From positions 1-64,000 of the forward strand of contig JAJTWR010000374.1 in NCBI GenBank assembly GCA_021613335.1: a stretch of 64,000 nt of DNA, given 5' to 3'. The number at the start of each line of letters is the position of its first letter. Position 1 is the first letter of the stretch. This DNA is from Whitmania pigra. Its lineage: Eukaryota > Annelida > Clitellata > Hirudinida > Haemopidae. The position numbers and the translations under genes are program-made. A model generated the notes under the pieces. It did not search any database. It had not been told where the DNA came from and was given only the letters and a program-made list of their open reading frames with translations. This document shows positions 37,901-64,000 of the stretch, piece after piece.

Positions 37901-38536
37901 ACCACTCATAATGAGAAACCACTATCGTAGACGGCAAAATTAGTAAAATAAAGTCAAGATTATAATGGGGAAACTATTAAATTCATTTATTGTGATCATT
38001 GGTCAAACTGTCATGAGAAAAAGTTTTAAGAATTCAAAATCAATTCACGTTCTTATGTCTCGACTAATGCATTAACTTGATTTACATTATTGGATAATCT
38101 AGGTTTCCCATGAAAATGGTACGAGATGATCAATCCCAGAGGTAGAATCTTTGCCAGGAGATCCAAAAAACCTTCGCCATTTGGAACAATTTGACACTCT
38201 CCTGGCTGTAGAATTTATGGTATGGTTGGAAATTGTTGGGGAAGACTCGAGTGTGACCTTGTTTATAAATCACTTCATTAAGATTTTATCCTCAATTAAA
38301 TGTTTAATTCTAGTTAGGTCGTTTACAATTTAATTATTTAATAATAACAATGTAATTTTCAAAGTGCCATATAATTATTATATCAATTATTTACAAGATC
38401 TAACCCATACTGAATAAATAAGCTCCGAAAACTTGTCAAGTACGCCTTCTTTGTCAATGTTATTTTAAAATTAATAGTTTTGAGATTTAATAAGCAATTG
38501 CACTAACATGGCTTGGTTTGATGTGAGTATGAAATG
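34954..38536. other. Intergenic or intronic, no supported gene
   Basis: 3.6 kb with scattered short frames on both strands (for example 36570-36770 plus, 37227-37487 and 37570-37905 minus). None shows recognisable motifs or clean exon borders that join. The stomatin promoter and alternative first exons may lie here. Confidence 0.45.
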
Positions 38537-40343
38537 TCAGAATGAATTTGTTAAAAGTGCTTCAGAGAACTCAGAATATTCAAGAGAGAGCAATCCGAAT
38601 GTTTCCTTACCACCATTTTTATGAATAAGGCTGCATTTTTTCAAATCACTAGGTGTGTATTGCACGTTATTTGCAGAGTCATCACAATTACTTAAAGAAT
38701 TTGGTCTAGTGCTGTAAAGTGTCCCTGATGTATCTTCGTCAAAAATACTTTCATCTAATTCAGAAAATATTATTTCTTTGGAGTTCTCAAGATGTACATC
38801 AACAAATTCAGATATATTGTCATCCAGAAAACATTCACTTGAGGAAGGTACCCTGCAGCGCTGATTTGCATCAATCCCGCACGATTTGCAAATTTCCAAT
38901 GTTTCTCCACAGCCCTCAAACAGGTTATTATCTCTCATCAATATCTGTTCATAGCTACCTTTATCATTTCTTTCGTTCTTATTGTTATTACTGATGTTGC
39001 TATTTTCAGTAATAATTTCAAAAAATTGATTGTTCTCGTAAACACCATATTCATCAAAATGAAACTCTTGTCTATTTTTAGTCTTAAAACAAGGTAAGTT
39101 GTGGTATGTATCTTTAGCCAAAACATGACTTTTGTGGATCTTTCCAGTATGTAAGTTAGGGTCAATGATGTTTGTAGAATGAAATTCTTTCTTGGTCCAT
39201 GCAATACCTTTTCCATCAAAACACACTTTCTTCCTAAATCTATTCTCTACATTACTGCAAAAAAGGGTCAAAGACTCATCGTTGCAATTATTCAAACTAC
39301 CAATAAAAGAACTTTTGGCCTGTGGTTCATCTGTGCTAGGATTAAATTCTTCTAAGTCCTTCTTGTTTTCTACCTGCACAGAGAATTTTGGAAAGTCTTT
39401 ATTTGCATAATCATTAGGACACTGCTCATAGATCATTTTGAATTCTGAATTTTCAACTTCTGCTATAGAATCAGTAACTTTTAGATTGCATAAAACATCC
39501 GAATAATTTGTATTAAAGTTCTTTATAGCAGAATCTTGCTTAAAGGGTGAAGAAATAAATTTGGCTTCTGAATCACATTGCTTGATTTCCTTATTTGACA
39601 TGCTACCAACTGCTTTAGTGAAATCTTCACAATTTCCTGTATTAATATCTTTGGCAAATTCAGTTGCTGTTTCATCATCATCAAATGCAGAGAGAGGAGA
39701 AAACTGAATTTCGAAGTTTCCATAAACTATTGGTTCTGCAATATTAAACTCATGAGAAAGGTTAACATTTTGCTGGTCAAAAGTCTCTCCATTACATGTG
39801 TTGTCTGTACATTCAACATCAGCCTTTGTTTTACTACAATCGTACATGCAATCATTTTCATACTTTTTTCCAAATATTGGTTTCGGTTTTAGGCTGTTAA
39901 CATCCAGATCGTAATTTATACTTAATATTTGCACGTGTTCAACATTCTGACCATTGTGCTCTGTCGAATTCGAAGTGAAATTGACGTTAGCAACTTTGCA
40001 TGTTGATTCATTTATGTTAGAGATGCTAGCATTTCCCATATCATCCACGGAGTTGCATTCTAATTGGTCTCTTAACCGACATTTCTCTAAATTCACAAGC
40101 GCAATGGAACTAACATCAAGAGTGCAACATTTTTTTGAATTCTTCAAAGGCGGAACAAAAATCTGTAAAATGCACAACATTACGTAATTAAAATCACTCA
40201 CCAGAGCTTCGGCCCTAAATAACATCGCATAAACGTGGAACAACTTAACGATTCAAAATATTACATCCATCGCGACATTTTTTGTTACAATCTTTTATCA
40301 GAAACTAAAAGTATTAGTAATTACTCACCTTTCGTTTTCGCAT
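38537..40343 (-). CDS. Unrecognised 546-aa acidic, Asn/Ser-rich protein with N-terminal FVPP motif
   Basis: A 1.6-kb open frame is far longer than chance in this AT-rich DNA. The best model is a tiny first exon 40329-40343 (MRKRK, donor GTGAGT) spliced to 38537-40162 (acceptor TTTACAG), giving 546 aa. Right after the junction is IFVPPLKNSKK, close to the PhePP element of BRCA2 (VFVPPFK), which in human binds DMC1. The rest is predicted disordered: acidic, rich in Asn, Ser, Asp and Cys, with no clear folded domain. Conserved-looking patches are FEIQFSPLSAFDDDETATEF, FRKKVCFDGKGIAWTKKEF, LEICKSCGIDANQRC and IIFSELDESIFDED. The frame also runs upstream to 40243 without a splice. A donor-like GTAAGG near 38610 could lead to further 3' exons. 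A recombination or meiosis role is only a suggestion from the FVPP motif. Confidence 0.6.
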
Positions 40344-40520
40344 TATAAATCGCCTTAAAATTAAATAGATTTCCACAGATAATCAAAAACCTCTCAAATC
40401 TATAATCGGACGAGAACGCATCACCAAACGCAACATTAATATTATATTATATTAGCAGACAAAGCTTGTGTTAATAAGCCTTGAAACAAAAAAAAAGTTA
40501 AATTGGCTAGATAAAGATTT

Positions 40521-40522
<2 letters not shown>

Positions 40523-40551
<29 letters not shown>
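40523..40551. repeat. (AT)n microsatellite
   Basis: Uninterrupted TA dinucleotides, about 14 units, about 180 bp upstream of the FVPP-protein start. Confidence 0.95.
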
Positions 40552-40559
<8 letters not shown>

Positions 40560-41744
40560 GTTTTATTGAAAAAAAAATTATTCAATTTCTTGGAGGCTCA
40601 AATTTCGCATTAAGTGGAATTTTTAGATTAGACCAGTTTAGAAACACTTTAAATATCAGAATTTAAATTAAAAAAATTGACATTAACCATTCTAAGTTAA
40701 GAAATCAATTAATTGATATTTCTGGGTCAGCTTGCCAGCGGAAACTTGCACTTCCCTAAAGCTGATCCATGAGTTCATTATTAATCTGCCTGTTGGTTTT
40801 TGTTTGTTTGTTTGTTTGCTTTGTTTCATATTGGTGATTAATAAATTTGCTCAAAAAAGTTAAAAATTTATATAAACAAAGCAGATAATAAGAGGGCTTC
40901 GTAATACACCAAACGCTAGTCCTTCTAAAATACCTCAAAAAATTAGACTAAGCAAATTATTGTGCGAGAATTGGAGTATAGATCGTTCCGGAAACCAACC
41001 ATTGTAATTCTTCAGAATCTTCTATTAGCTTAATGATTTCCAAAATATGCCGCTAGAAATAGTAGTTCCAAAGCAGATGAGTATTATTTTCTGAGGTACC
41101 TTGGCCAAGGACAAGATTTAACATTTTCAAGCTCTTTTTGGATGCAAACGCCTTCTCGAGTGAATTTTTTGAATGAATTACAATTGTTAAATTATTGGAC
41201 ATATTAAGTTTCATTTCTCAAATCCATGAACTTAAGACATTCTTAAACCACATTGTTTTCTATCGGCTCTCAGTAGATTTAATAAGCTTTCTTCTAATAA
41301 TCTTCCACTTGCATAAGTTTTGATTGTACAGGAAGAATCGCCTTGATCAACATAATTTTATTATCAATTAGTACTCAATTAGAGTACTGTTCAACTTAAT
41401 GTCAGATTTGTTTGTAGAGATCATCGAACCTCAGAAGTTGTTTAAGGTTCCAACAATGTTAATCTAAAAGCGAATAAAAAAGATAATATAGAACCAAAAA
41501 GGCTCATTTATCTCCAAGGTTTTGCAAACAGAACGAGTCAAGTTATCGATTTTGGATATGATTAGGGTTGGTAGAGGTTTAATCTAGTAAAAGTTTTGGT
41601 TCGTGGAAAAAAATATTGTTTCTTCCCCTTTTCGGTACCTGCAGTAAGTACAATCTTTCACACCAGTGTTTGCGACTTAGTAGGAAACAAGGCTTTGTGA
41701 CCCTGCGAAATAGTGTTAGTATCCTGAAAGGGTTTGGGATCGAG

Positions 41745-41767
41745 TGAATGAATGAATGAATGAATGA
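41745..41767. repeat. (TGAA)n tetranucleotide repeat
   Basis: Nearly six TGAA units in a locally GC-richer stretch. Confidence 0.9.
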
Positions 41768-44413
41768 GAAAGGAAGGACTTGGCTTGGATCTTTCGGCAG
41801 ACACCCGAGACTTGTGGAAGCAATTAATTGGAATATTCGGCGCCGCTGGAAACCATCGAATCCTACATGGATCTGGATTTGGTTGAGTAGTATTTCCATT
41901 TTATTCTAAAATGTCACGCGATCTCTTCATATTCGGATTAAAAATTAAATCCTTTTATAAAATAAATTAATATGCAAATATTAATAATTTTACATAGAAT
42001 CACAATTTTTAAATTTCGTACGTAATTGTTATTGTTATACTTTTAAATATTATATATTTATTTTGCACAAAATAATTTAGTCTCTGGTTAGAGTTAAAAT
42101 CAATTCCATTATTTCAAATAATACTATTTAGAATTAACAATGGTAACTCCAGCAAAACTTTGCTCAAAGAAGTCCAATTTAACCATGCAGACTATGTTTG
42201 GTAAAGAAATTTTGCTTTTCAATTTACGATAATTTTATTTGTTTTGATCCGAACTTTACAGAATTTTCATTTGTTGTAGTGTTACTGACTTCTATTTCTG
42301 CGATGGATTAATAAGTATTTATTCAAAAATAATGTAACATAACAATTTTAAAATGGAAGCTGGACTACTAATCTAATCTTTAAAAACATGACCCAAAGCA
42401 AGAAATTCAGATCAATTCTTTTTGCACAAAGAGGACCGCATTGCGTGTATTTTGAATGCGCCCGAGGAGGTAACACGAATATGGAGTGAGGGAGTTTTGA
42501 ACATGTTACACGATGATGTCATCAACCATTTTTATGCATATTGGTCTGATGTCATAAACGATCGAAATCATGATCAAGGTTGCAAATAACTGTCGGCAAA
42601 AACCGTTCAGCGCGCGAGGTTATTGCATTCTTGTGCATTGCCTCTGATGAATCTCATTTCTCAACGTATCGAGAGGATTGCCAAGCCAGAACTGAATGAA
42701 AAGAATGTAACAATAAACGAATTAATTTAATGCAGTGATCTCTTTTAAAAACCTTAGATATTTGCATCGTGAGAAAAAGATTAATATTACGAATATTTAA
42801 AAAATAAAGTTCATAATAATGCGTGAGTGAAAATTTCAATATTTTTTACAATAAGTTTTATTTCTTTATGATGTATTTATTTAAAAATTTTAATTATTAC
42901 TACAATTTAGGCATTTCTATGTACAGAGAGATTCCCTACAATGAAACAAGTCTTCTAGATTTTCTACAGTAAGCGTAACTTTATGTTGATGGTCCTAATA
43001 AATTTAAATCCTTAAATATGGAGAAGCCGTTTTACCATAAAAAAAACTTGATCCGATATCAAAACAACATTTAAATTGAGAAATTTCTCTTTGGTCAAGA
43101 AAACAACTTAATCACTTTTAGTAGCACCAAGTAATGCTTTAATACGGAGCATGCAACTTTCATTCATGAGAATTCTTCAGAAACAAGTGCCCTAGAAATT
43201 GAGGAATATCGTGCACCATTGCAAGATAATGTAATGTGAAAAAAAATATGTCTTTCTGGAGGCCTCACCATCCAGCATTCGCAAAGAAATTTTTATTGGA
43301 AAGAGGACATGAAAATCTGTTAAAGAGTATTTGATGAAAATGTCTCGTTTTATTCACATTATGAGGTTGTGACTTCCCTCGAGGCATGTTCTCAGATCAC
43401 CAACAACGACAGCCAATAATAGATGACAGAATCTGCAATTTCAAGTCACCGCTGAAATTCGAGAAAAAAATCAAGACTTAAACTCATTGAGTAGTTATTG
43501 AAACAGCTTAAAAGAAAACTTTGAAGCTCGAGATGTCTCATCTAAACCAACCTGGCATGGTGATCTAAAGCGACCTTGACAGTTAAAGCCACACTGGCAT
43601 TTCAAATATATTGCACACCTGGGAAAAGGGGAAACTTTATCTGCAGTCAAGCTTACGTACTGACTTTTAGTAGCCTTCTCAAGACAACTTGCAAAGTTAG
43701 GAAAGAAATTTCGGAAATGGCTCGAGACATTTCCTAAGAAATAAGTGAGGGACTCCTGATTCTCCTCAAGATGTTTTTATTTCCGACTCAATTATCACAT
43801 CTGGTTATGAAATAGACACTAATCAATAAATCAATCAAGTCAATCAAACCTTCCCTTCATTTGGGTGTTTCTAATGGATCGTGCAAGCGCCTGAAGGCCC
43901 TGAGAGAAGCACTTTATCCTAATTTATTGGATGTCATCTAATAAAAATGAAAATTGAAATAGACGCCAATGTAATTGCACGGATTGATCCGAATTAAAAT
44001 GAAACATGTGAAATTCTTCAAAGATATATAGTCAATTGACGACAGACCAAAATCTTCAGCTAGTGTTTCTGCTTGAAAGCGGTGCAAGTGCAGAAACAAT
44101 TCCAGATACAGCCCCAGAGAGAATTAATAGATTAAAAACACGGTCATTCCTTGTTGAAGTTCAGAAAAAAGTTTTTTTCTTTTTTCTGTTTAACTTAATA
44201 ATTGCACCAAATTGCACCAATAAGCGTTTATTAATAATATAGTTAAATAGCAATAATTACAATAATAAGAATGTGCAGACCTATTGTTTTGTTATTATAT
44301 GTATTTGAAGACATTATTTATTCTTATGCAGTTGACCGTAAACTACTCATTCATTGGACTCCTCCCACCTTAAGTCCCAAGGTCGTCATGCCTGAGACTT
44401 TCAGATTTATATT

Positions 44414-44697
44414 CTAATATAATATAATATATAATATAATATAATATAATATAATATAATATAATATAATATAATATAATATAATATAATTATAATATAA
44501 TATAATATAATATAATATAATATAATATAATAATATAATATAATATAATATAATATAATATAATATAATATAATATAATATAATATAATATAATATAATA
44601 TAATATAATATAATATAATATAATATAATATAATATAATATAATATATATAATATAATATAATATTAATATAATATAATATAATATAATATATTATA
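44414..44697. repeat. (ATAAT)n pentanucleotide array, about 280 bp
   Basis: More than 50 copies of the ATAAT (=TATAA) pentamer with a few single-base slips (near 44431, 44490, 44531, 44646). Long pure pentamers of this kind are prone to length change. Confidence 0.95.
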
Positions 44698-45878
44698 CCC
44701 TTATTATTCTAGTAGAACTGCATAACGATACATATTTAATATTATGTGGTAAGCTAAATAGAACCTATTTAATAAAAAGCCATGATTTTGCGTGGTTTGA
44801 CGACTAAAACTTTCGCCATGATGTCTGCATGGATTCGAATCCCGTCATCGCCTTAATCCTGTTGCTTAATTAACCTATGTAACGGACGTTATGTCATGTC
44901 ACAATTACATAATTTAATTACAAAAACGTAATTTGGCTGTTTCTTTGCTGCAGAGTTGAAAAGTAAGCCACTGGGGATAGCAAGTCACCATTAATGTGAC
45001 TTATCACGATACCAATTGGATGTATCAACCAATAATAATGAGATAGAAGAATTGTGATTGTCATACACATTCGGATGTCCTGAAACATCCAATATTCTAT
45101 GCGGTTAGGTTTCGAGCTGAATGCAAAGGTTTATATATATTTCTTGTTTTATAAAAGTATACCGTTGGATTTCTCTTGCCAGATATTTGTTTAGCGTGTT
45201 TTTGAAGCAATGTCCGATATTCCACTAAGAACTTCTACTTTTTATTACGTTTTTTATATATTCTTAATATTGATAATTATTCGAATATTGTAGCGAATAA
45301 CCTCTGATAATGATCTAATAAAGATATCCCAAATTATTCAAAATTGATAGCCAAAGCATTTTTTTATTTTTTATGTTACATTTAAAATGATATTTTGAAA
45401 CTTGTTGTAAATAATAAATGTTTTGTCTTTGCTTCTGAGCATGATGAATTAGCTTCATAAAGATGTGAAACACGGAAGCTGCTGTTTTCATCTCATTTCA
45501 GATTCTGCATTCTACATTCACACACATTTTGTATTAAGTGAGATAACGAAATATTGTATATTCAATGCAGAACAAATATCGATATCAATAATATTATCTA
45601 AATTACGGAAACCTTTAAAAATGGTATCCAATCTAAATTAAACATCTGCTACTTTAAAATTAAATTGTAAACAGTATTTTAACCCTATTCTTTGAACAAA
45701 TTGATAAACATTATATAGCATTTATTTGTTTTCAATGTAATATCTAAATTAATTTTTTATTAATTTTCATTTTTAGTTTTTTTCAAAGAATTTCATCTTT
45801 TTTATTTAATATTCTAAAATTTCAAAAGTATGTATATTGCAAAAACATAAAGCAAAAATAATTTCAAAGATATTCAAA

Positions 45879-46115
45879 TCATAAACTATAAAAATACAAC
45901 AACGAGAAAAAAATCAAAGCTTCATTGAGATTTACGGACACATGGACAAGATTCAAAGCGTCCACGCTGAAATTGTGAAAAATTTTTGAGACATCGCGAG
46001 GGTTTTTGCTATCGGAAACCCAAACAAAGATTGATGTTCCATTGCGATTGAAACGGGGCTTGGGATAATCCGCGGTGTTTGTGGGGATCGGGTAAACTCT
46101 CCGCTTGGGCTTCCT
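45879..46115 (-). other. Candidate terminal exon, 79 codons, unrecognised
   Basis: After an acceptor-like TTCTAG the minus strand is open in phase 0 for 79 codons to a TGA. Its first two thirds are distinctly more GC-rich than the surroundings and read as plausible protein: RKPKRRVYPIPTNTADYPK, then FNRNGTSIFVWVSDSKN and VSKIFHNFSVDALN. No upstream exon, family or gene could be assigned. It could be a real exon, a gene relic or chance. Confidence 0.3.
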
Positions 46116-46449
46116 CTAGAACGAAGACGGATGAAAATTATGAGAAACTTTTTGAGAGTAATATGATTTAAAAAAGTTTTGTAATCATTAATATAGGCCA
46201 GTTGAGGTGGATGGGTAAATGGATGGATTCAACAAGTGAATGCGAAGATGTGAACATTGAAGCGTGAAAATCATGATCATATTTGGTGATGACACAACAA
46301 AATTCTGCAAAAAATATAATCTTTGGAAGTTAACACGTTACTACCTTTGAGAAAGCTTTTCAAAACCCTTGCTGTCATTATCATCGCTATTCTCAGAAGC
46401 ACAACAGCTTAAGTCTCATAACTCCATATTACCAGCAGTCGCCTCCTAG

Positions 46450-46584
46450 CAGACCGCAGAAGCCAATAGAACAAGAGACCGGGATATTTTCAAGGCTTTA
46501 CAACTCCTGTGGCAGGATGAGTTGCCCTCCAGGGTGTGGAGGATGTTGTGGCCTCTCCATGGCAACATGTTTAACATTTCCAAG
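46450..46584 (+). other. Candidate internal exon, 45 codons, unrecognised
   Basis: An acceptor-like CCTCCTAG precedes 45 open codons ending at AAG before GTAGAA. The translation is rich in charged and Trp/Leu residues (RTRDRDIFKALQLLWQDELP, then SRVWRMLWPLHGNMFNISK). Base composition is GC-richer than its surroundings. No neighbouring exon in matching phase was identified. Confidence 0.3.
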
Positions 46585-47436
46585 GTAGAAGCTTTTTTAG
46601 AAGCGAGTTTGTGAATTGGAACAAAGAAAGAAGGGGGAAGTAACATTATGCAACTATTATAACTATTATAACTTGCCTAAATCAATTTTACGCCTTTTAA
46701 ATTGTCCGAACAAAAATAAAAGAACACCTTTTGTGATGTAAAAATGTGAACATGAACAATGTGTTATTTTGTAACTCGTGATTTCGTAATAGTTTCTTTC
46801 TTACTTGGAAAGAACGAATTTTCTATAAGATGAATGATAATTAATATGTTGTTTGAGTTACGACTGATTAAGATAAACAATAAGTCATGGATCTGTAATT
46901 TAATTGGTAAGTCTTCGATTATTATGTCGAGCCTGAATATTTGAAGTTTTGTCTCTTGTCAGTCTGTTTTTAACATTTGCATTGCATCTTTTTTTTATTA
47001 ATTTATTTTAAGTTTCTAGATCATTACTAAGATGTATTAGGTCAATTGTAACCTAAACCGGTTAGCAACATAAATTTCTGCCATTAAATGCCTACGCTTG
47101 TATGGTTAAATGTGTTATTTCGACCATATTTGAAACCATTTTGATAAGCTTTTAATTTTCCATATAACAATAACTAACCTACGAAAATACTCTCAATGTT
47201 ATAACAACTTCTGGGCAATCACGGGATGGCGACGTTTAAAAGTGGATTCTCGTCGAAACGAAATAAGGATGAAAACGAACGACAGAACACGGTCGTATAT
47301 CGTTCTCAACGGCCTATAACGCGCAACACGGCACTCCTCGTTTTTAAGGAAACATCGTTGGTCCCGTTCAAAGGAGAATCGTGTTCGGGTCGCTAGATGA
47401 ATCAAATCGCATGCTTGTGGATTAGTATATCCCACT

Positions 47437-61268
<13,832 letters not shown>

Positions 61269-64000
61269 GAAAAACATTTATTGCAGTGCTTGTTGTTATT
61301 AATGCGAGTTATTATTTAATACAGCATTGCAATGTTAATTGGATATCATTATGGTTTCTTTATCATAACTGTTGTTGAAAGATTCAACAATTTATAAAGC
61401 TGAAATGTTTCTATATATATTTACATTACTCATTATTGCTGTACTAGACTCATATTTAAATATTACACGTCTAATATTATTTGCCAAACTAGATAATTAG
61501 CAATTATTATGGTTATTATTATCAATATTTTTATTATTATGTCTTAGATAACTTAATTATAAAACATTTGAAAAAAAAGAAAAATTATTATGTGTAATGC
61601 CAATGTCCGTTGATAGTGAGGGTCTTTTACTCGAAGTGTTTCGTAATAATTCTTTTTCAACCTCGCCTTTCAATGGACAAGAATCGACAGATCTTCAATG
61701 AATGAATCAATCAAGCAATCAATAATCGATGAATCAATCAATGGATTGCCATGTTTTATAATGATACTTTTTCACAAAAGATAATTTGCTTCGAATTTCT
61801 CCTGGTATCTTCCTTTCCCCGTTTTACGAATTTTTAAATTTATTGTTTAATATAGGAAAATTCCAACTATTTCAAGTATGGATTATTTAAACAAAGTAAC
61901 TGTCTGTCAAGCAAAGGATTATACTTGAAAAAAAACTTGTTGCTTGTAACAATAAATATTAAAAAAAAAACAGGAGTTTGGAATTTGTATTTGTGTGAAA
62001 AAAGTCGATGAGTCAACCGATATGTCCAATAGTTCCTTTTAAATATGTTTACAACCGCAACCAAAGGGTCCTACTTATCGAAAGCAGTAACTTCAAATAC
62101 CTGTTGTAAATTGTAGTTATGCCATAATAAATAAATTTTTAATAAATGAAAAAGTTCAAATAATTTAAATATTAAATTAGAAGTTGGGAATCTCTATTAA
62201 TCTTATGCATAATATGCTTTGTAAAATAATGTTGTATGAGTGATTACCCGCAACTAAAGCTTTAAAATAATTAATATGAACACCCTTGTCAAGTTGCTAA
62301 TCGTTTTTTGAGTGAAGAGTAAAGCGGGTTTGGCTCTAAAACAACTGATTCATTGAACTCAGATTGCTCTAATGTAAGCATAAATATTTGACACAACTTG
62401 CATTTAGACCTGCAATGCTTGGAGGTTTGATGTTGATTTAATTTTTCTGAATTTATTACTTCCCTTAATGGAGGCCATGTTTGATTTCCCCGAGGAGGTA
62501 AATCGGATTGCCAATAAAATGTAATGACTTGGAGACGGTGTGCAGCAAGGAAGAATAGCTTCAAAATGGATTACTTTAGACTGCTGAATCTAATTAATAA
62601 TTTTATAATAACTAACAATTAATAAACAGAAATAGATTAAACATATTTAATACAATCAAAACGTCCTAGTACCGCTTGCTCTAAGTAAACAGAAACAAAT
62701 ATGACGAGTTATATAAAATCAATACTAATTTAAATTTTAAAGTCTAACGAAAAAACAATTTCTGAAAAATAATTAATTAAAAAATCTAAATCTTCAAACA
62801 GGGTTGCTCACTGTTAAGTTAAACATAGTTAAAGATTTATTTAATCATAAATAATTTAATCAAAATGTTGCCTCATAAAACCAACAAATTAAAAATAATA
62901 AAAAACTTTGAATTAAAACCACTAAATTGTATGTTAAGTATTTAATGTTGCCATATTTAATCCAAACAACAAATCGTGACTTTTTTATCAAATAGATTCT
63001 TCCGAGGTTTAGTTTCTGAAGCGATTTCGCTATGAACATTTGACAGTTGAAGATTTTTGGCGTGAGTACTTATCCGTGATTGAGCCTGCGTAAGTTATTA
63101 TGTAGTTTTCTTTACTATCACAGGCTTGGTTGTAATTTGGATTCCTATATGATGTCTCACTTTTGAGTATAAGGACAATTTCGATAATTAATTGTGATTG
63201 TTTAGAAAGGTATTTGACAACGTTTGCTTCTTTCTTTTGTTAGTCGTGCAGACTTTATTGCACTTATTTTCAGCGACATAATATTGTGTATATTAGTTTT
63301 TTTAAAGCTGTTTGTTTTTGTAAAGAATATGTGGCATTACAATTTTACACCTTAGCTATTTCGCATAACACCTTATTTTTGATTTATACTTATAAAAGCT
63401 TTTTACTTGGGTTTCGTGTTGTGTATACTTTCCAGTGCCTTTGTATTATATTGTTTCGTCGAGTGTTTCTTGGAGGTTGAAAGAGCTGAAGTGTTTTATT
63501 TATTATATTTTTATTTATCCACAGTCGGTTGACCTCCCTCATCAATGGTTTTAGTTTTACTTCCTTTTTTTGAGGTTGATATGTTTGAGTCTCAGCTATA
63601 GGATAACCTTTGTCGAATGTCTGCTTGTGATCAGATTAGAGGCATTTGACCTCTGTTCCCTTATGAAATAGAATAAAATATAGTTTAATATTGACAAAAA
63701 GTTTTTTTATATGTTTGTTACCAAACTATTTAATCATTAACTTCTGATTAAGATTTATTTACTTGTTTGGCAGAGTACTTACAAGAATTTATATATTTTA
63801 TTAATTAAAAAGAGAAATTTAGGTCTTAATTTAAATAGTATTTTATCCCCAACTCAAGAATTTCCTCAATTTGAGACTTAAGTTTGAAATGTTTATCAGG
63901 CCTGGGCGCTGAGAAATAATTCTGATTTATGGATCTGATGACATGTGTAGGCGATTAATGTTTCCTTCCTTTTATAACTATTTCATGAAACAGAGGTTTG
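61269..64000. other. Intergenic, no supported gene
   Basis: 2.7 kb of AT-rich DNA. A 91-codon minus-strand ORF (62289-62564) has moderately protein-like sequence with a CRSKCKLC cysteine pattern. It could be a transposon relic, but no family could be supported. Nothing else seen. Confidence 0.5.

Larger units (their letters stand above)
40344..47436. other. 7-kb gene-poor stretch
   Basis: No assembled gene. It contains several microsatellites listed separately, AT-rich filler, and two isolated coding-looking islands (45879-46115 minus, 46450-46584 plus). An ORF at 41579-41899 (minus) is partly made of a TGAA tetranucleotide repeat and is not believed. A CpG-containing stretch at 47200-47420 precedes the receptor start codon and is probably its promoter or 5' UTR. 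Confidence 0.5.

Noticed and set aside
38719..39410. Plus-strand ORFs opposite the FVPP protein
   Set aside because: Antisense shadows of the long minus-strand coding frame.
41579..41899. 106-codon minus-strand ORF
   Set aside because: A central part is a translated TGAA tetranucleotide repeat and the remainder shows no motif. Judged chance.
44790..44855. tRNA-like element with a B-box-like GGATTCGAATCCC
   Set aside because: The B-box-like core is present, but the acceptor and T stems do not pair in any register I tried and no good A box is positioned upstream. At most it is a SINE or tRNA relic.
62289..62564. 91-codon minus-strand ORF with a CRSKCKLC pattern
   Set aside because: Suggested a transposase zinc-binding end, but no adjoining conserved motifs were found. 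Too weak to call.

Overview
This window is nuclear DNA from an AT-rich, intron-rich animal. Genes are split into many short exons with GT/AG borders, the intergenic DNA holds LINE debris and microsatellites, and the telomere-type motif is TTAGGG/CCCTAA. The gene content is metazoan: a SNAP-25 type SNARE, RAB40 with a SOCS box, TEX9, SRBD1, DJ-1, TRMT1, a stomatin and a lectin/CUB/Sushi membrane receptor. I cannot name the phylum; an early-branching or spiralian invertebrate is plausible. All exon models below were assembled by eye from splice sites, reading-frame continuity and remembered family motifs. In every multi-exon model the exon lengths sum to a whole number of codons.

Layout. Bases 1-1270 are about four copies of a 306-bp satellite with embedded degenerate CCCTAA motifs, in the orientation expected near a left chromosome end. 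Bases 2.4-28 kb are gene-dense, with strands strictly alternating: SNAP25-like (-), SRBD1 (+), TEX9 (-), RAB40 (+), DJ-1/PARK7 (-), an unrecognised 241-aa protein (+), TRMT1 (-). Facing genes end within 215-620 bp of each other, and RAB40 and DJ-1 have poly(A) signals facing each other only 7 bp apart. Bases 28-64 kb are gene-poor: a stomatin-family gene (-, 30.1-35.0 kb), an unrecognised acidic, Asn/Ser-rich protein with an FVPP motif near its N-terminus (-, 38.5-40.3 kb), 7 kb of mostly non-coding DNA, and a 13.8-kb gene (+, 47.4-61.3 kb) for a type I membrane protein with SUEL-lectin, CUB and Sushi domains. Several isolated, coding-looking islands in this half could not be assembled into genes.

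How the genes relate. They are unrelated housekeeping, membrane-traffic, cilium-associated and signalling genes, not an operon or pathway. The items most worth following are the receptor, whose domain order I do not recognise; the FVPP protein, whose motif resembles the BRCA2 PhePP element; the subtelomeric satellite; and a pair of inverted LINE tails around a TTAGGG core inside a SNAP25 intron.
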